Shown: piece after piece, positions 1 to 5,871 of the stretch
Layout: every line of letters starts with the position of its first letter
How positions within the stretch are numbered: position 1 is the stretch's first letter
Source: an uncultured Flavobacteriales bacterium
GTDB lineage: Bacteria; Bacteroidota; Bacteroidia; Flavobacteriales_D; Sanyastnellaceae
DNA length: 5,871 nucleotides
Assembly: GCA_937996585.1 (NCBI GenBank)
Contig: CALKUW010000204.1
Location: forward strand, 1 to 5,871
Direction: 5' to 3'
The notes under the pieces: generated by a model
Told to the model about the DNA's origin: nothing
Seen by the model: the letters and a program-made list of their open reading frames with translations, nothing else
The model's database searches: none
Program-made: the position numbers and the translations under genes

Positions 1-2887
1 CGAACCGCGGTCCAAGTTTCTTGAAGTCGGCCTTCAGCCGCTTCGTCAAAATATCGCTGTCCTCCGCCAAGGGCTCTACCGCCTTCACGTTGACTTCTCC
101 TTTGACAAGTTCCGATACGGCTTCCAATCGCTTTCCGAATCCAGCGTCCAACACGGGCACCAGAATCCGCTTGAGCGGCTGGCGAACCCGAATTTTTTCG
201 CGCTTCCGCAAGCTGAGGGTCAGCGAACTTAGGCGCTGGGCCAGGTCCATCCGCGCCTCGAGGTCCGCATCCTGGGCCGCAGCGTCCACTGCCGGCCAAT
301 CCGCGAGGTGCACCGACTCCGCACCACCGAGGTCCTGCCACAGGCGGTCGGCATGGAATGGTGCGATCGGGGACATCAAGACGGCCACCGACCGGAGGCA
401 GGCGTGCAAGGTCGCGTAGGCCGCGGCCTTGTCCTCGTCGGAATCGCTCTTCCAGAAACGGCGGCGTCCGAGGCGCCCGTACCAATTGCTCAGGTCGTCC
501 ACCACGAAGGACTGGATGATGCGACCGGCCCGCGTGGGCTCGAACGCATCGAAGGCCTCCTGTACTTCGGCAATGCACGTGTTGAGCCGGCTGAGAATCC
601 AGCGGTCCAGCTCCGGACGCGACGACAGGGCGGGTGCCGGTGCCCCGGAGTCGAACCCGTCGATCCCGGCGTACAGGGCGAAGAAGGCGTAGGTGTTGTG
701 CAGGGTGCCGAAGAACTTCCGCTGGACCTCGCCGATGCCCTCGGTGTCGAACCGCAGGTTGTCCCACGGTTGGGCGTTGGTGATCATGTACCAACGCGTG
801 GCATCCGGGCCGAAGCGTTCGAGGGTCTCGAAGGGGTCAACCGCATTGCCCAGGCGCTTGGACATCTTCTGCCCGTCCTTGTCGAGGACCAGGCCATTGG
901 ACACCACCGTCTTGTAGGCCACGCGATCAAAGACCATGGTGGAAATGGCGTGGAGGGTGTAGAACCAACCGCGGGTCTGGTCCACGCCTTCCGCGATGAA
1001 ATCCGCCGGATACGCCGTGCCCCCCGCACCGTCCGCTGCGCCTTCGATGCGTTCCCGGTTCTCGAACGGGTAGTGCCATTGCGCGTAGGGCATGCTACCG
1101 GAGTCGAACCAGACGTCAATCAAATCGGCCTCGCGGTGCATGGGACGGCCGTCGGCCGCCTTGAGGACGATGCCATCCACAACGTGCTTGTGCAGGTCGA
1201 TGTGGGCATAGTTGGCGTCGGACATGTCGCCCGGCGTGAACTCAGGGAACGGATGCGCCGCCATCAGTCCCGCATCCACGGCCTCCGTGCACGCGTTGAA
1301 CAGTTCCTCCACGGAGCCGATGCACCGCGCTTCACTGCCGTCCTCCGTCCGCCAGATGGGAATGGGGATGCCCCAATAGCGCGAGCGGCTCAGGTTCCAG
1401 TCGTTCAGGTTCTCCAGCCATTTGCCGAAACGGCCCGTTCCCGTGGCAGCGGGCTTCCACTGTATGGTCCCGTTGAGTGCCTGCATGCGCTCCTTGGCCG
1501 CCGTTGCCCTGATGAACCAGCTGTCCAGCGGGTAATAGAGCACAGGGCGGTCGGTCCGCCAGCAGTGCGGATAGCTGTGCTTGTACTTCTCGACGAGGAA
1601 GGCACGTCCACGGGTCTTCAGGTCGATGGCGATCTCCACGTCCACGGACTTCTCCGGTGCATCGCCGTCGTGGTATTCCTGCTTCACGAAGCGGCCGGCC
1701 ATCGGACCGCACTCGGGGCGGAAACGGCCCTGCAGGTCCACGAGTGGCACACCGTTGCCCTGGCCATCGTCCACGAGCAGGGGTGGCACGCCGGCAGCCT
1801 GCGCGACCCGGGCGTCGTCCGCACCAAAGGTGGGGGCCGTGTGCACGATGCCCGTTCCGTCCTCCGTGGTCACGAAGTCACCCGGAATGACGCGGAAGGC
1901 CTCCTCCGGCGCTTCCATTGGCTGGGCCCAATCGATGAGCTGCGCGTAGCGAAGGCCCACCAGGTCGGCGCCCTTTACGGTGGCGAGCACCTCCGATTCC
2001 GGCGCCTTCTTGCCGCCGAAGTGCTTTCCGTAGAGCGCCTCGGCCAGCACCACGATGCCCGCCTCCCCCGTGTAGCGGTTGGCGGTCTTGACGATGTGGT
2101 AGGCGATGTCCGCACCAACGGTGAGGGCGGTGTTGGACGGCAGGGTCCAGGGCGTGGTCGTCCACGCCAGGAGGTCGACCGGCAGTCCTGCCGCTCCCTC
2201 ACCGGCCATGCCGCGCAGGCGCTCGGCGCTGTCCTCAATCAGCCTGAACTGGGCCACCACGGTGGTGTCGGTGACGTCGCGGTAAGCGCCCGGCTGGTTG
2301 AGCTCGTGGCTGCTCAGGCCCGTGCCGGCCTTGGGGCTGTATGGCTGAATGGTGTAGCCCTTGTAGATGAGGCCCTTCTTATAGAGTTGGGACAGCAACC
2401 ACCAGACGGACTCCATGTATTTCGGCTCGTAGGTCACGTAGGGCGCGTCCATGTCGACCCAGTAGCCCATGCGCCGCGTGAGGTCGTTCCACTCCTCGGT
2501 GTAGCGCATGACGGACGCGCGGCACGCGTCGTTGTATTCCTCGATGGAAATCTTGCGGCCAATGTCCTCCTTGGTGATGCCGAGGGCCTTCTCCACACCG
2601 AGTTCCACCGGCAATCCGTGGGTGTCCCAGCCGGCCTTGCGCTCCACCCGCTTGCCCTTCAATGTCTGGTACCGGCAGAAGATGTCCTTCAGCGCACGGG
2701 CCATCACGTGGTGGATGCCCGGCTTGCCATTGGCCGAGGGTGGACCTTCGAAGAACACGAAGCGGTCATCGGCGGGGCGGGATTCCACGCTGCGGCGGAA
2801 CACATCGCCCTCCTCCCATTGCGCCATCACCTCGCGCGCAATGCCGGGCAGGTCGAGGGGGCCTCTTTCGGGAAATCTTGGGGTCAT
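1..2887 (-). CDS. ileS: Isoleucyl-tRNA synthetase, 3' end cut by window edge
   Basis: This cytoplasmic class I aminoacyl-tRNA synthetase charges tRNA-Ile with isoleucine using ATP. The start is ATG at 2887, and 962 codons are visible. From memory, Bacteroidota IleRS is about 1,130-1,150 residues, so roughly 170 C-terminal residues lie beyond the left edge. The ATP-binding signature at residues 57-60 reads GIHH instead of HIGH. The CP1 editing domain, which hydrolyses Val-tRNA-Ile, shows WTTTPWTLPSN (242-252) and GTGIVHTAP (344-352) followed by FGADD with its conserved aspartate. DVWFDSGS is at 591-598 and KMSKR at 674-678. The anticodon-binding domain fills the remainder. The protein resembles the eukaryote-like IleRS2 type rather than the E. 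coli type. No Shine-Dalgarno sequence precedes the start, which is usual in Bacteroidota. It lies 79 bases after pyk on the same strand. The family call is very secure; the IleRS2 assignment is an inference. Confidence 0.97.
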   Translation of the reverse strand, partial: MTPRFPERGPLDLPGIAREVMAQWEEGDVFRRSVESRPADDRFVFFEGPPSANGKPGIHHVMARALKDIFCRYQTLKGKRVERKAGWDTHGLPVELGVEKALGITKEDIGRKISIEEYNDACRASVMRYTEEWNDLTRRMGYWVDMDAPYVTYEPKYMESVWWLLSQLYKKGLIYKGYTIQPYSPKAGTGLSSHELNQPGAYRDVTDTTVVAQFRLIEDSAERLRGMAGEGAAGLPVDLLAWTTTPWTLPSNTALTVGADIAYHIVKTANRYTGEAGIVVLAEALYGKHFGGKKAPESEVLATVKGADLVGLRYAQLIDWAQPMEAPEEAFRVIPGDFVTTEDGTGIVHTAPTFGADDARVAQAAGVPPLLVDDGQGNGVPLVDLQGRFRPECGPMAGRFVKQEYHDGDAPEKSVDVEIAIDLKTRGRAFLVEKYKHSYPHCWRTDRPVLYYPLDSWFIRATAAKERMQALNGTIQWKPAATGTGRFGKWLENLNDWNLSRSRYWGIPIPIWRTEDGSEARCIGSVEELFNACTEAVDAGLMAAHPFPEFTPGDMSDANYAHIDLHKHVVDGIVLKAADGRPMHREADLIDVWFDSGSMPYAQWHYPFENRERIEGAADGAGGTAYPADFIAEGVDQTRGWFYTLHAISTMVFDRVAYKTVVSNGLVLDKDGQKMSKRLGNAVDPFETLERFGPDATRWYMITNAQPWDNLRFDTEGIGEVQRKFFGTLHNTYAFFALYAGIDGFDSGAPAPALSSRPELDRWILSRLNTCIAEVQEAFDAFEPTRAGRIIQSFVVDDLSNWYGRLGRRRFWKSDSDEDKAAAYATLHACLRSVAVLMSPIAPFHADRLWQDLGGAESVHLADWPAVDAAAQDADLEARMDLAQRLSSLTLSLRKREKIRVRQPLKRILVPVLDAGFGKRLEAVSELVKGEVNVKAVEPLAEDSDILTKRLKADFKKLGPRF

Positions 2888-2966
2888 CGTGGCAGCTCAA
2901 CCGCAGCAGCCCAACGGAGCCGCCCGGTCGCGCGAAGATAACCCGGACAAGGGGGGAACGGAAGCG
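2888..2966 (-). other. pyk-ileS intergenic gap (79 bases)
   Basis: This is the only gap of any size in the window. On the coding strand it has a run of six C (2951-2956), the TATCTTCG box and GC-rich sequence up to the ileS ATG. I see no stable hairpin followed by a T-run, so there is no evidence of an intrinsic terminator after pyk. Read-through from pyk into ileS is possible. I see no T-box, which would be unexpected in this phylum anyway. Confidence 0.6.
2933..2940 (-). promoter_or_regulatory. Possible Bacteroidota-type -7 promoter element for ileS
   Basis: In the pyk-ileS gap the coding strand reads TATCTTCG, one mismatch from the Bacteroidota -7 consensus TAnnTTTG recognised by the primary sigma factor of that phylum. 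Transcription would start near 2928 and give a leader of about 40 bases before the ileS ATG. The -33 element is poor: a TTC at 2961-2963 lies 20 bases upstream, one base off the TTG consensus and inside the end of pyk. An eight-base match can arise by chance, so this is only suggestive. Confidence 0.35.
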
Positions 2967-4388
2967 TTAGACGCGGCTGATCTTCAGCATGTTGGACATG
3001 CCGGCTTCGGCAATCGGCATGCTCGCGACGTGGATGATGTAATCCCCATCCTTGACCTTTTCCGCCCGCTGCAACAAGGACTTGACGTCCGAGATGGTGT
3101 GGTCGGTCGAGATCATCTTGTCGTAGTGGAAGGCCTCCACGCCCCAACACAGGGCCAACTGCCCCATGATCGAGCGGTTGCCCGTGAAGACGTAGATGTG
3201 GGCACGAGGACGCTGGCTGGCCACCTTGTAGACGGTGTAGCCGGAGAAGGTCATCGTGACGATGGCGCTGGCCGATACGCGTTCGGCAAGGTCGCAGGCA
3301 TTGTAACAGATGGCATCCGACACGAAGCGCTCGGGATGGTCGGTCTCGATCCTCGCATCTCCGCAACGGTGGAAAATGTGGGGCTCCTTTTCGATTTCGA
3401 GGACGATGTCCCGCATGGCCTTGATGACCTCGACGGGGTGGGCCCCCACCGAGGTTTCCCCGCTCAGCATGACTGCGTCGGCGCCGTCGAGCACAGCATT
3501 CGCCACGTCCGTCACCTCCGCGCGGGTAGGCGCGATGCTCTCAATCATGGACTCCATCATCTGCGTGGCCACGATGACCGGCTTGCCGTGGCCCTGGCAC
3601 AAACCGATGATGCGCTTCTGGATCATGGGTACCTGTTGCATCGGCACCTCGACCCCGAGGTCACCACGGGCAATCATGACGGCATCCGTGGCCTCCACGA
3701 TGCCCTCCAGGTCATCTACCGCCTCGGGCTTCTCGACCTTGGCGACAATGCGCGCATGGCTGTCCGCCGCTTCGATGCGCTCGCGCAGGTCCACCACATC
3801 GGCAGAGGATCGCACGAAACTCAGGCCCACCCAGTCCACGCCGAGGGTCAAGGCAAAGGCCAGGTCTTCCCGGTCCTTCTCCGTCAGGCTGGGCAAACTG
3901 ATATCGGTGGACGGGAGGTTGAGCCCCTTCCGCGAGGAAAGGACACCGCCGTGTACGACGGTGCACCGCACCTCGTCCTTGCCATTGGTTTCGTCGACGA
4001 CCAGGCGCAGTTTGCCGTCGTCCAGCAAAACGGGCTCTCCCGGCTTCACGTCTTCGGCAAAGTGGGCGTAGTTGGTCCACGCCATGTCCGCATTGCCCTC
4101 GCCCTGGCCCACCTTGATGGTGAAGGGCTTGCCGGCCTCGAGGCGGGCGCCGTCGGCCATCATGCCGACGCGGAGCTTGGGGCCCTGCATGTCGGCCAGG
4201 AGGGCGGTGTGCGTCCCCAGTTTGCCATCGACTGCGCGGACACGCTCCACGGTCGTGGCGTGGGTGGCATGGTCCCCGTGCGAAAAGTTGAGGCGGATCA
4301 CATTCACCCCCTCGCGGATCATGGCCTCCAGCACCTCCGGAGAAGAGCTGGCGGGGCCTACCGTCGCAATGATTTTGGTGAATTTCAT
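2967..4388 (-). CDS. pyk: Pyruvate kinase
   Basis: This cytoplasmic glycolytic enzyme transfers phosphate from phosphoenolpyruvate to ADP, giving pyruvate and ATP. The call of 473 residues matches the usual bacterial length of about 470-480. The N-terminal barrel begins KFTKIIATVGPASS, with substrate and cation residues R32, N34 and S36 in IRLNFSHG. The B domain spans roughly residues 70-165. The catalytic signature AKVEK has K217 and metal ligand E219. ARGDLG supplies metal ligand D243, and ATQMMESM (274-281) holds the active-site threonine. The allosteric C domain runs from about 345 to 473. Residue 71 in QGPKLRVG is lysine where potassium-dependent enzymes have glutamate. I chose ATG 4388 because it sits at the usual distance before the TKI.AT.GPAS motif. 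ATG 4424 would add 12 residues and overlap the upstream stop as ATGA, so it remains possible. The gene ends in TAA. Confidence 0.97.
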   Translation of the reverse strand: MKFTKIIATVGPASSSPEVLEAMIREGVNVIRLNFSHGDHATHATTVERVRAVDGKLGTHTALLADMQGPKLRVGMMADGARLEAGKPFTIKVGQGEGNADMAWTNYAHFAEDVKPGEPVLLDDGKLRLVVDETNGKDEVRCTVVHGGVLSSRKGLNLPSTDISLPSLTEKDREDLAFALTLGVDWVGLSFVRSSADVVDLRERIEAADSHARIVAKVEKPEAVDDLEGIVEATDAVMIARGDLGVEVPMQQVPMIQKRIIGLCQGHGKPVIVATQMMESMIESIAPTRAEVTDVANAVLDGADAVMLSGETSVGAHPVEVIKAMRDIVLEIEKEPHIFHRCGDARIETDHPERFVSDAICYNACDLAERVSASAIVTMTFSGYTVYKVASQRPRAHIYVFTGNRSIMGQLALCWGVEAFHYDKMISTDHTISDVKSLLQRAEKVKDGDYIIHVASMPIAEAGMSNMLKISRV

Positions 4389-4420
4389 GGGTGTTTCAGC
4401 GCCTTGTTGTGCTTTCGTGC

Positions 4421-4424
4421 TCAT
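4421..4424 (-). other. Stop/start overlap (ATGA) giving an alternative pyk start
   Basis: The coding strand reads ATGA: the TGA ends the IPExxxVDY gene (4423-4421) and the ATG (4424-4422) is in frame with pyk, 12 codons upstream of the start I chose. The extension STKAQQGAETP looks unlike the usual pyruvate kinase N-terminus, though short variable tails occur in the family. An AAGG about 13 bases before ATG 4388 is a weak ribosome-binding candidate for the shorter form. Either start is possible. Confidence 0.5.
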
Positions 4425-4840
4425 TCGTAATACAGCACTTCCTGTTGGGTGATGGCCGCCGTGTCCACAGGAAAACACGCCGCCACCCGGCGCATCTTGC
4501 GCAGGGCATCCATCAGCAACTCCGTGCGTTCGCCCATAAAGGACTCGATGCGCAGCAGGTAGTCGAAATGGACCAGGGTGGGGATCATTGCCCCGTCTGG
4601 AACCCGGTTCCAGATGACGTCGAAGGTCCAACCTTCTTCGACATCCTCGTGCCGCCACACGCAATGGCGGGTCATGGGTCGCCGTTTGTGGGTCACCTCG
4701 AGTTCATCGTGGAAGCCGAGGTGGGTCCCGAGTTTCCGATTGAGGCTCCAACAGAAGCGGTGGCCTGCATCGGCGCAACTGACTCCAAGGAAGGCAAAGG
4801 GGTTTTCTTCTTCCCCGATGTCGAGCTTTTGGGTGCGCAT
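4421..4840 (-). CDS. IPExxxVDY family protein, function unknown
   Basis: This is a 139-residue soluble protein with no signal peptide or membrane segment. It matches the small Bacteroidota family named after its IPExxxVDY motif. Here the motif reads IPTLVHFDY (residues 86-94), keeping I, P, D and Y, with T for E and F for V; LLRIES follows. An early segment, FCWSLNRKLGTHLG (29-42), resembles the part of the family that reads roughly 'ALNKxLGL'. The C-terminus ends in EVLYYE. No biochemical function is known to me. The gene lies between rnc and pyk, as in other members of the phylum, 29 bases after the rnc stop. Its TGA stop (4421-4423) overlaps an in-frame ATG of pyk (4422-4424). The start at 4840 is the first good ATG after rnc. 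The family call rests on the motif, size and neighbourhood. Confidence 0.85.
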   Translation of the reverse strand: MRTQKLDIGEEENPFAFLGVSCADAGHRFCWSLNRKLGTHLGFHDELEVTHKRRPMTRHCVWRHEDVEEGWTFDVIWNRVPDGAMIPTLVHFDYLLRIESFMGERTELLMDALRKMRRVAACFPVDTAAITQQEVLYYE

Positions 4841-4869
4841 GCGTTGCGGACCAGCGCCCTTGAGGGGCC

Positions 4870-5574
4870 CTAATCGTCGCCGAAGATATGACGACAGGCC
4901 TCGCGTGCCGCCGCTTGCTCCGCAGACTTCTTAGACGGGCCATCTGATGTCCCCATCACCTTGCCCCCCACCAGCACCTGCATCTTGTAGAGTTGCTGGC
5001 CATCGCGCTTGAATTCGCGCACCACCTTGAATTGGACGCGCTTCTTCCGCTTCTGGCCCCATTCGTGCAGTTTGCTCTTGAAATCAACGGTGGCCTGCAG
5101 TCGGTGCTCCAGGTCGAACCGCTTCAACAGCCTGAGTACACCCCGTTGCGTGCGTGCAAATCCGCGGTCGAGGTAAACGGCACCCACCACCGCCTCCATG
5201 GCGTTGCCGCGGATGGAAGCGTGCACCGCCCCCTTGCCTGTCTGGGCATCAATGAGGTGCTCGATGCCGATTTCCTCCCCGAGCAGGTTGAGCGATTCAC
5301 GGCTGACGAGCCGCGCCTTCATCCGGGTCATTTCCCCCTCATTGCCCTCCGGAAACTTGCTGTACAGGAGGTCAACGACGATCATGTCGAGGACGGAATC
5401 CCCCAGGAATTCCAGGCGCTCATTGCTGGGAAGACCGTCCTGCTGGCACCCCAAGGAGCTGGAGTGGCGGAAGGCTTCGAGATAGGGGGTCAGGGTGCGG
5501 GGCCGGACGCCGAAATGCCGACGTATGAACCTTCGAATGCGCGCTTCCCGGGTGTCCTTGCGCCCGAACGGCAT
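4870..5574 (-). CDS. rnc: Ribonuclease III
   Basis: This double-strand-specific endoribonuclease processes rRNA precursors and structured mRNAs and acts as a homodimer. It has 234 residues, close to the usual 220-250. The RNase III domain (about 15-155) has the signature NERLEFLGDSVL at 51-62, giving acidic residues E52, E55 and D59. E79 in NEGEMTRMKA and E127 in GNAMEAVVGAVYLD are also in place. Position 124, equivalent to catalytic D114 of E. coli, is asparagine. A double-stranded-RNA-binding domain follows (about 163-232): it opens with DFKSKLHEWGQ, has GTSDGPSKKSAEQAAA at its end, and GDD closes the protein. The ATG overlaps the fabF stop by one base (TGATG), so translation is probably coupled. 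Placement next to fabF is common in many bacteria. The family call is secure. Confidence 0.97.
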   Translation of the reverse strand: MPFGRKDTREARIRRFIRRHFGVRPRTLTPYLEAFRHSSSLGCQQDGLPSNERLEFLGDSVLDMIVVDLLYSKFPEGNEGEMTRMKARLVSRESLNLLGEEIGIEHLIDAQTGKGAVHASIRGNAMEAVVGAVYLDRGFARTQRGVLRLLKRFDLEHRLQATVDFKSKLHEWGQKRKKRVQFKVVREFKRDGQQLYKMQVLVGGKVMGTSDGPSKKSAEQAAAREACRHIFGDD

Positions 5575-5576
5575 CA
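5572..5576 (-). other. fabF stop / rnc start overlap (TGATG)
   Basis: On the coding strand the fabF stop TGA (5576-5574) shares its last A with the rnc start ATG (5574-5572). This one-base overlap implies co-transcription and probably terminating ribosomes re-initiating on rnc. It also fixes the rnc start, since the protein begins sensibly there and no Shine-Dalgarno sequence is needed to explain initiation. Confidence 0.85.
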
Positions 5577-5871
5577 GAACTTGCGGACAATCACCGACGC
5601 GTTGTGCCCACCGAACCCAAAGGTGTTCGAGAGCGCAGCGCGCACAGGACGCTCCTTCTTCACATTGAAGGTGTAGTCGAGCTCCTGGTTCAGGGCCGGA
5701 TCCGGGTCCGTGGAGTTGATGGTCGGGGGAATGACATCTTCCGTGACCGCCATGATGCAGGCCAACGTCTCGATGGCTCCGGCAGCACCCAGAAGGTGTC
5801 CCGTCATGGACTTCGTGCTGGAGATGCTCAAAGACTTGGCGTGTTCCCCGAAGACCTCCTCAATGGCCTTG
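5574..5871 (-). CDS. fabF: Beta-ketoacyl-ACP synthase II, C-terminal end only
   Basis: Only the last 98 residues and the TGA stop are visible; the remainder, including the catalytic cysteine and first catalytic histidine, lies beyond the right edge. The enzyme condenses malonyl-ACP with a growing acyl-ACP in type II fatty-acid elongation. The visible part has SSTKSMTGHLLGAAG, in which the lysine and histidine correspond to E. coli FabF K335 and active-site H340. Near the end, NTFGFGGHNASVIVRKF has the GFGG loop that carries the gating phenylalanine (F400 in E. coli). Reading continues open to the window edge; the TTG at 5831 is an internal leucine codon, not a start. FabF is preferred over FabB because of the adjacent rnc, the usual acpP-fabF-rnc arrangement, and the C-terminal sequence. 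Confidence 0.93.
   Translation of the reverse strand, partial: KAIEEVFGEHAKSLSISSTKSMTGHLLGAAGAIETLACIMAVTEDVIPPTINSTDPDPALNQELDYTFNVKKERPVRAALSNTFGFGGHNASVIVRKF

Noticed and set aside
308..2941. An 877-codon plus-strand open frame opposite ileS
   Set aside because: It lies in exact codon register with ileS, whose conserved motifs are unmistakable. The openness follows from missing TTA/CTA/TCA codons, and the translation shows no recognisable domain.
2888..2966. Intrinsic terminator after pyk
   Set aside because: The coding strand has only short, imperfect inverted matches and no downstream T-run.
2508..4430. A 640-codon plus-strand open frame opposite pyk
   Set aside because: It is also a register mirror of pyk, runs across the pyk-ileS gap and into ileS, and has no recognisable family features.
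4389..4664. Upstream extension of pyk to a 565-residue protein
   Set aside because: The added sequence is arginine- and glycine-rich out-of-frame translation of the IPExxxVDY gene and does not match any pyruvate kinase N-terminus.
4993..5676. A 227-codon plus-strand open frame opposite rnc and fabF
   Set aside because: It is in register with rnc, runs across the rnc/fabF junction, and shows no domain; a shadow of the real genes.
5574..5831. A separate 85-residue gene starting at TTG 5831
   Set aside because: The frame stays open to the window edge with typical FabF sequence, so this is the C-terminus of fabF, not an independent gene.

Overview
The window carries five genes, all on the minus strand and tightly packed. 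Read in their own direction (right to left) they are: the 3' end of fabF (beta-ketoacyl-ACP synthase II), rnc (ribonuclease III), a small IPExxxVDY-family protein, pyk (pyruvate kinase) and most of ileS (isoleucyl-tRNA synthetase, cut by the left edge). I see no RNA gene, mobile element, CRISPR array or substantial repeat, and no stretch of 300 bases without a gene.

The organism is most likely a member of the Bacteroidota, probably a GC-rich lineage, perhaps within or near Flavobacteriales. The evidence is the IPExxxVDY-type protein, a family I know only from that phylum, and the order fabF-rnc-IPExxxVDY-pyk, which is familiar there. The Bacteroidota-like IleRS, with its altered GIHH signature, points the same way. 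So do the weak or absent Shine-Dalgarno sequences and a TATCTTCG box resembling the Bacteroidota -7 promoter element upstream of ileS. The DNA is clearly GC-rich, unlike many members of the phylum. The placement is inferred from family knowledge, not from a search.

Layout: fabF ends at 5574 and its stop overlaps the rnc start by one base (TGATG). After rnc (4870-5574) come 29 bases and then the IPExxxVDY gene (4421-4840). pyk follows (2967-4388), with an alternative upstream start that overlaps the preceding stop as ATGA. A 79-base gap with a possible promoter separates pyk from ileS (1-2887). The first four genes look like one transcription unit linking fatty-acid elongation, RNA processing and the last step of glycolysis. 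ileS may be co-transcribed or have its own promoter.

This is ordinary housekeeping DNA, and I found no new multi-gene system. The points worth a second look are residue-level. IleRS has a swapped HIGH motif (GIHH), associated with very high mupirocin resistance in IleRS2 enzymes. Pyruvate kinase has the lysine signature of potassium-independent enzymes. RNase III has asparagine at a position that is usually a metal-binding aspartate. The small protein between rnc and pyk has no known function.
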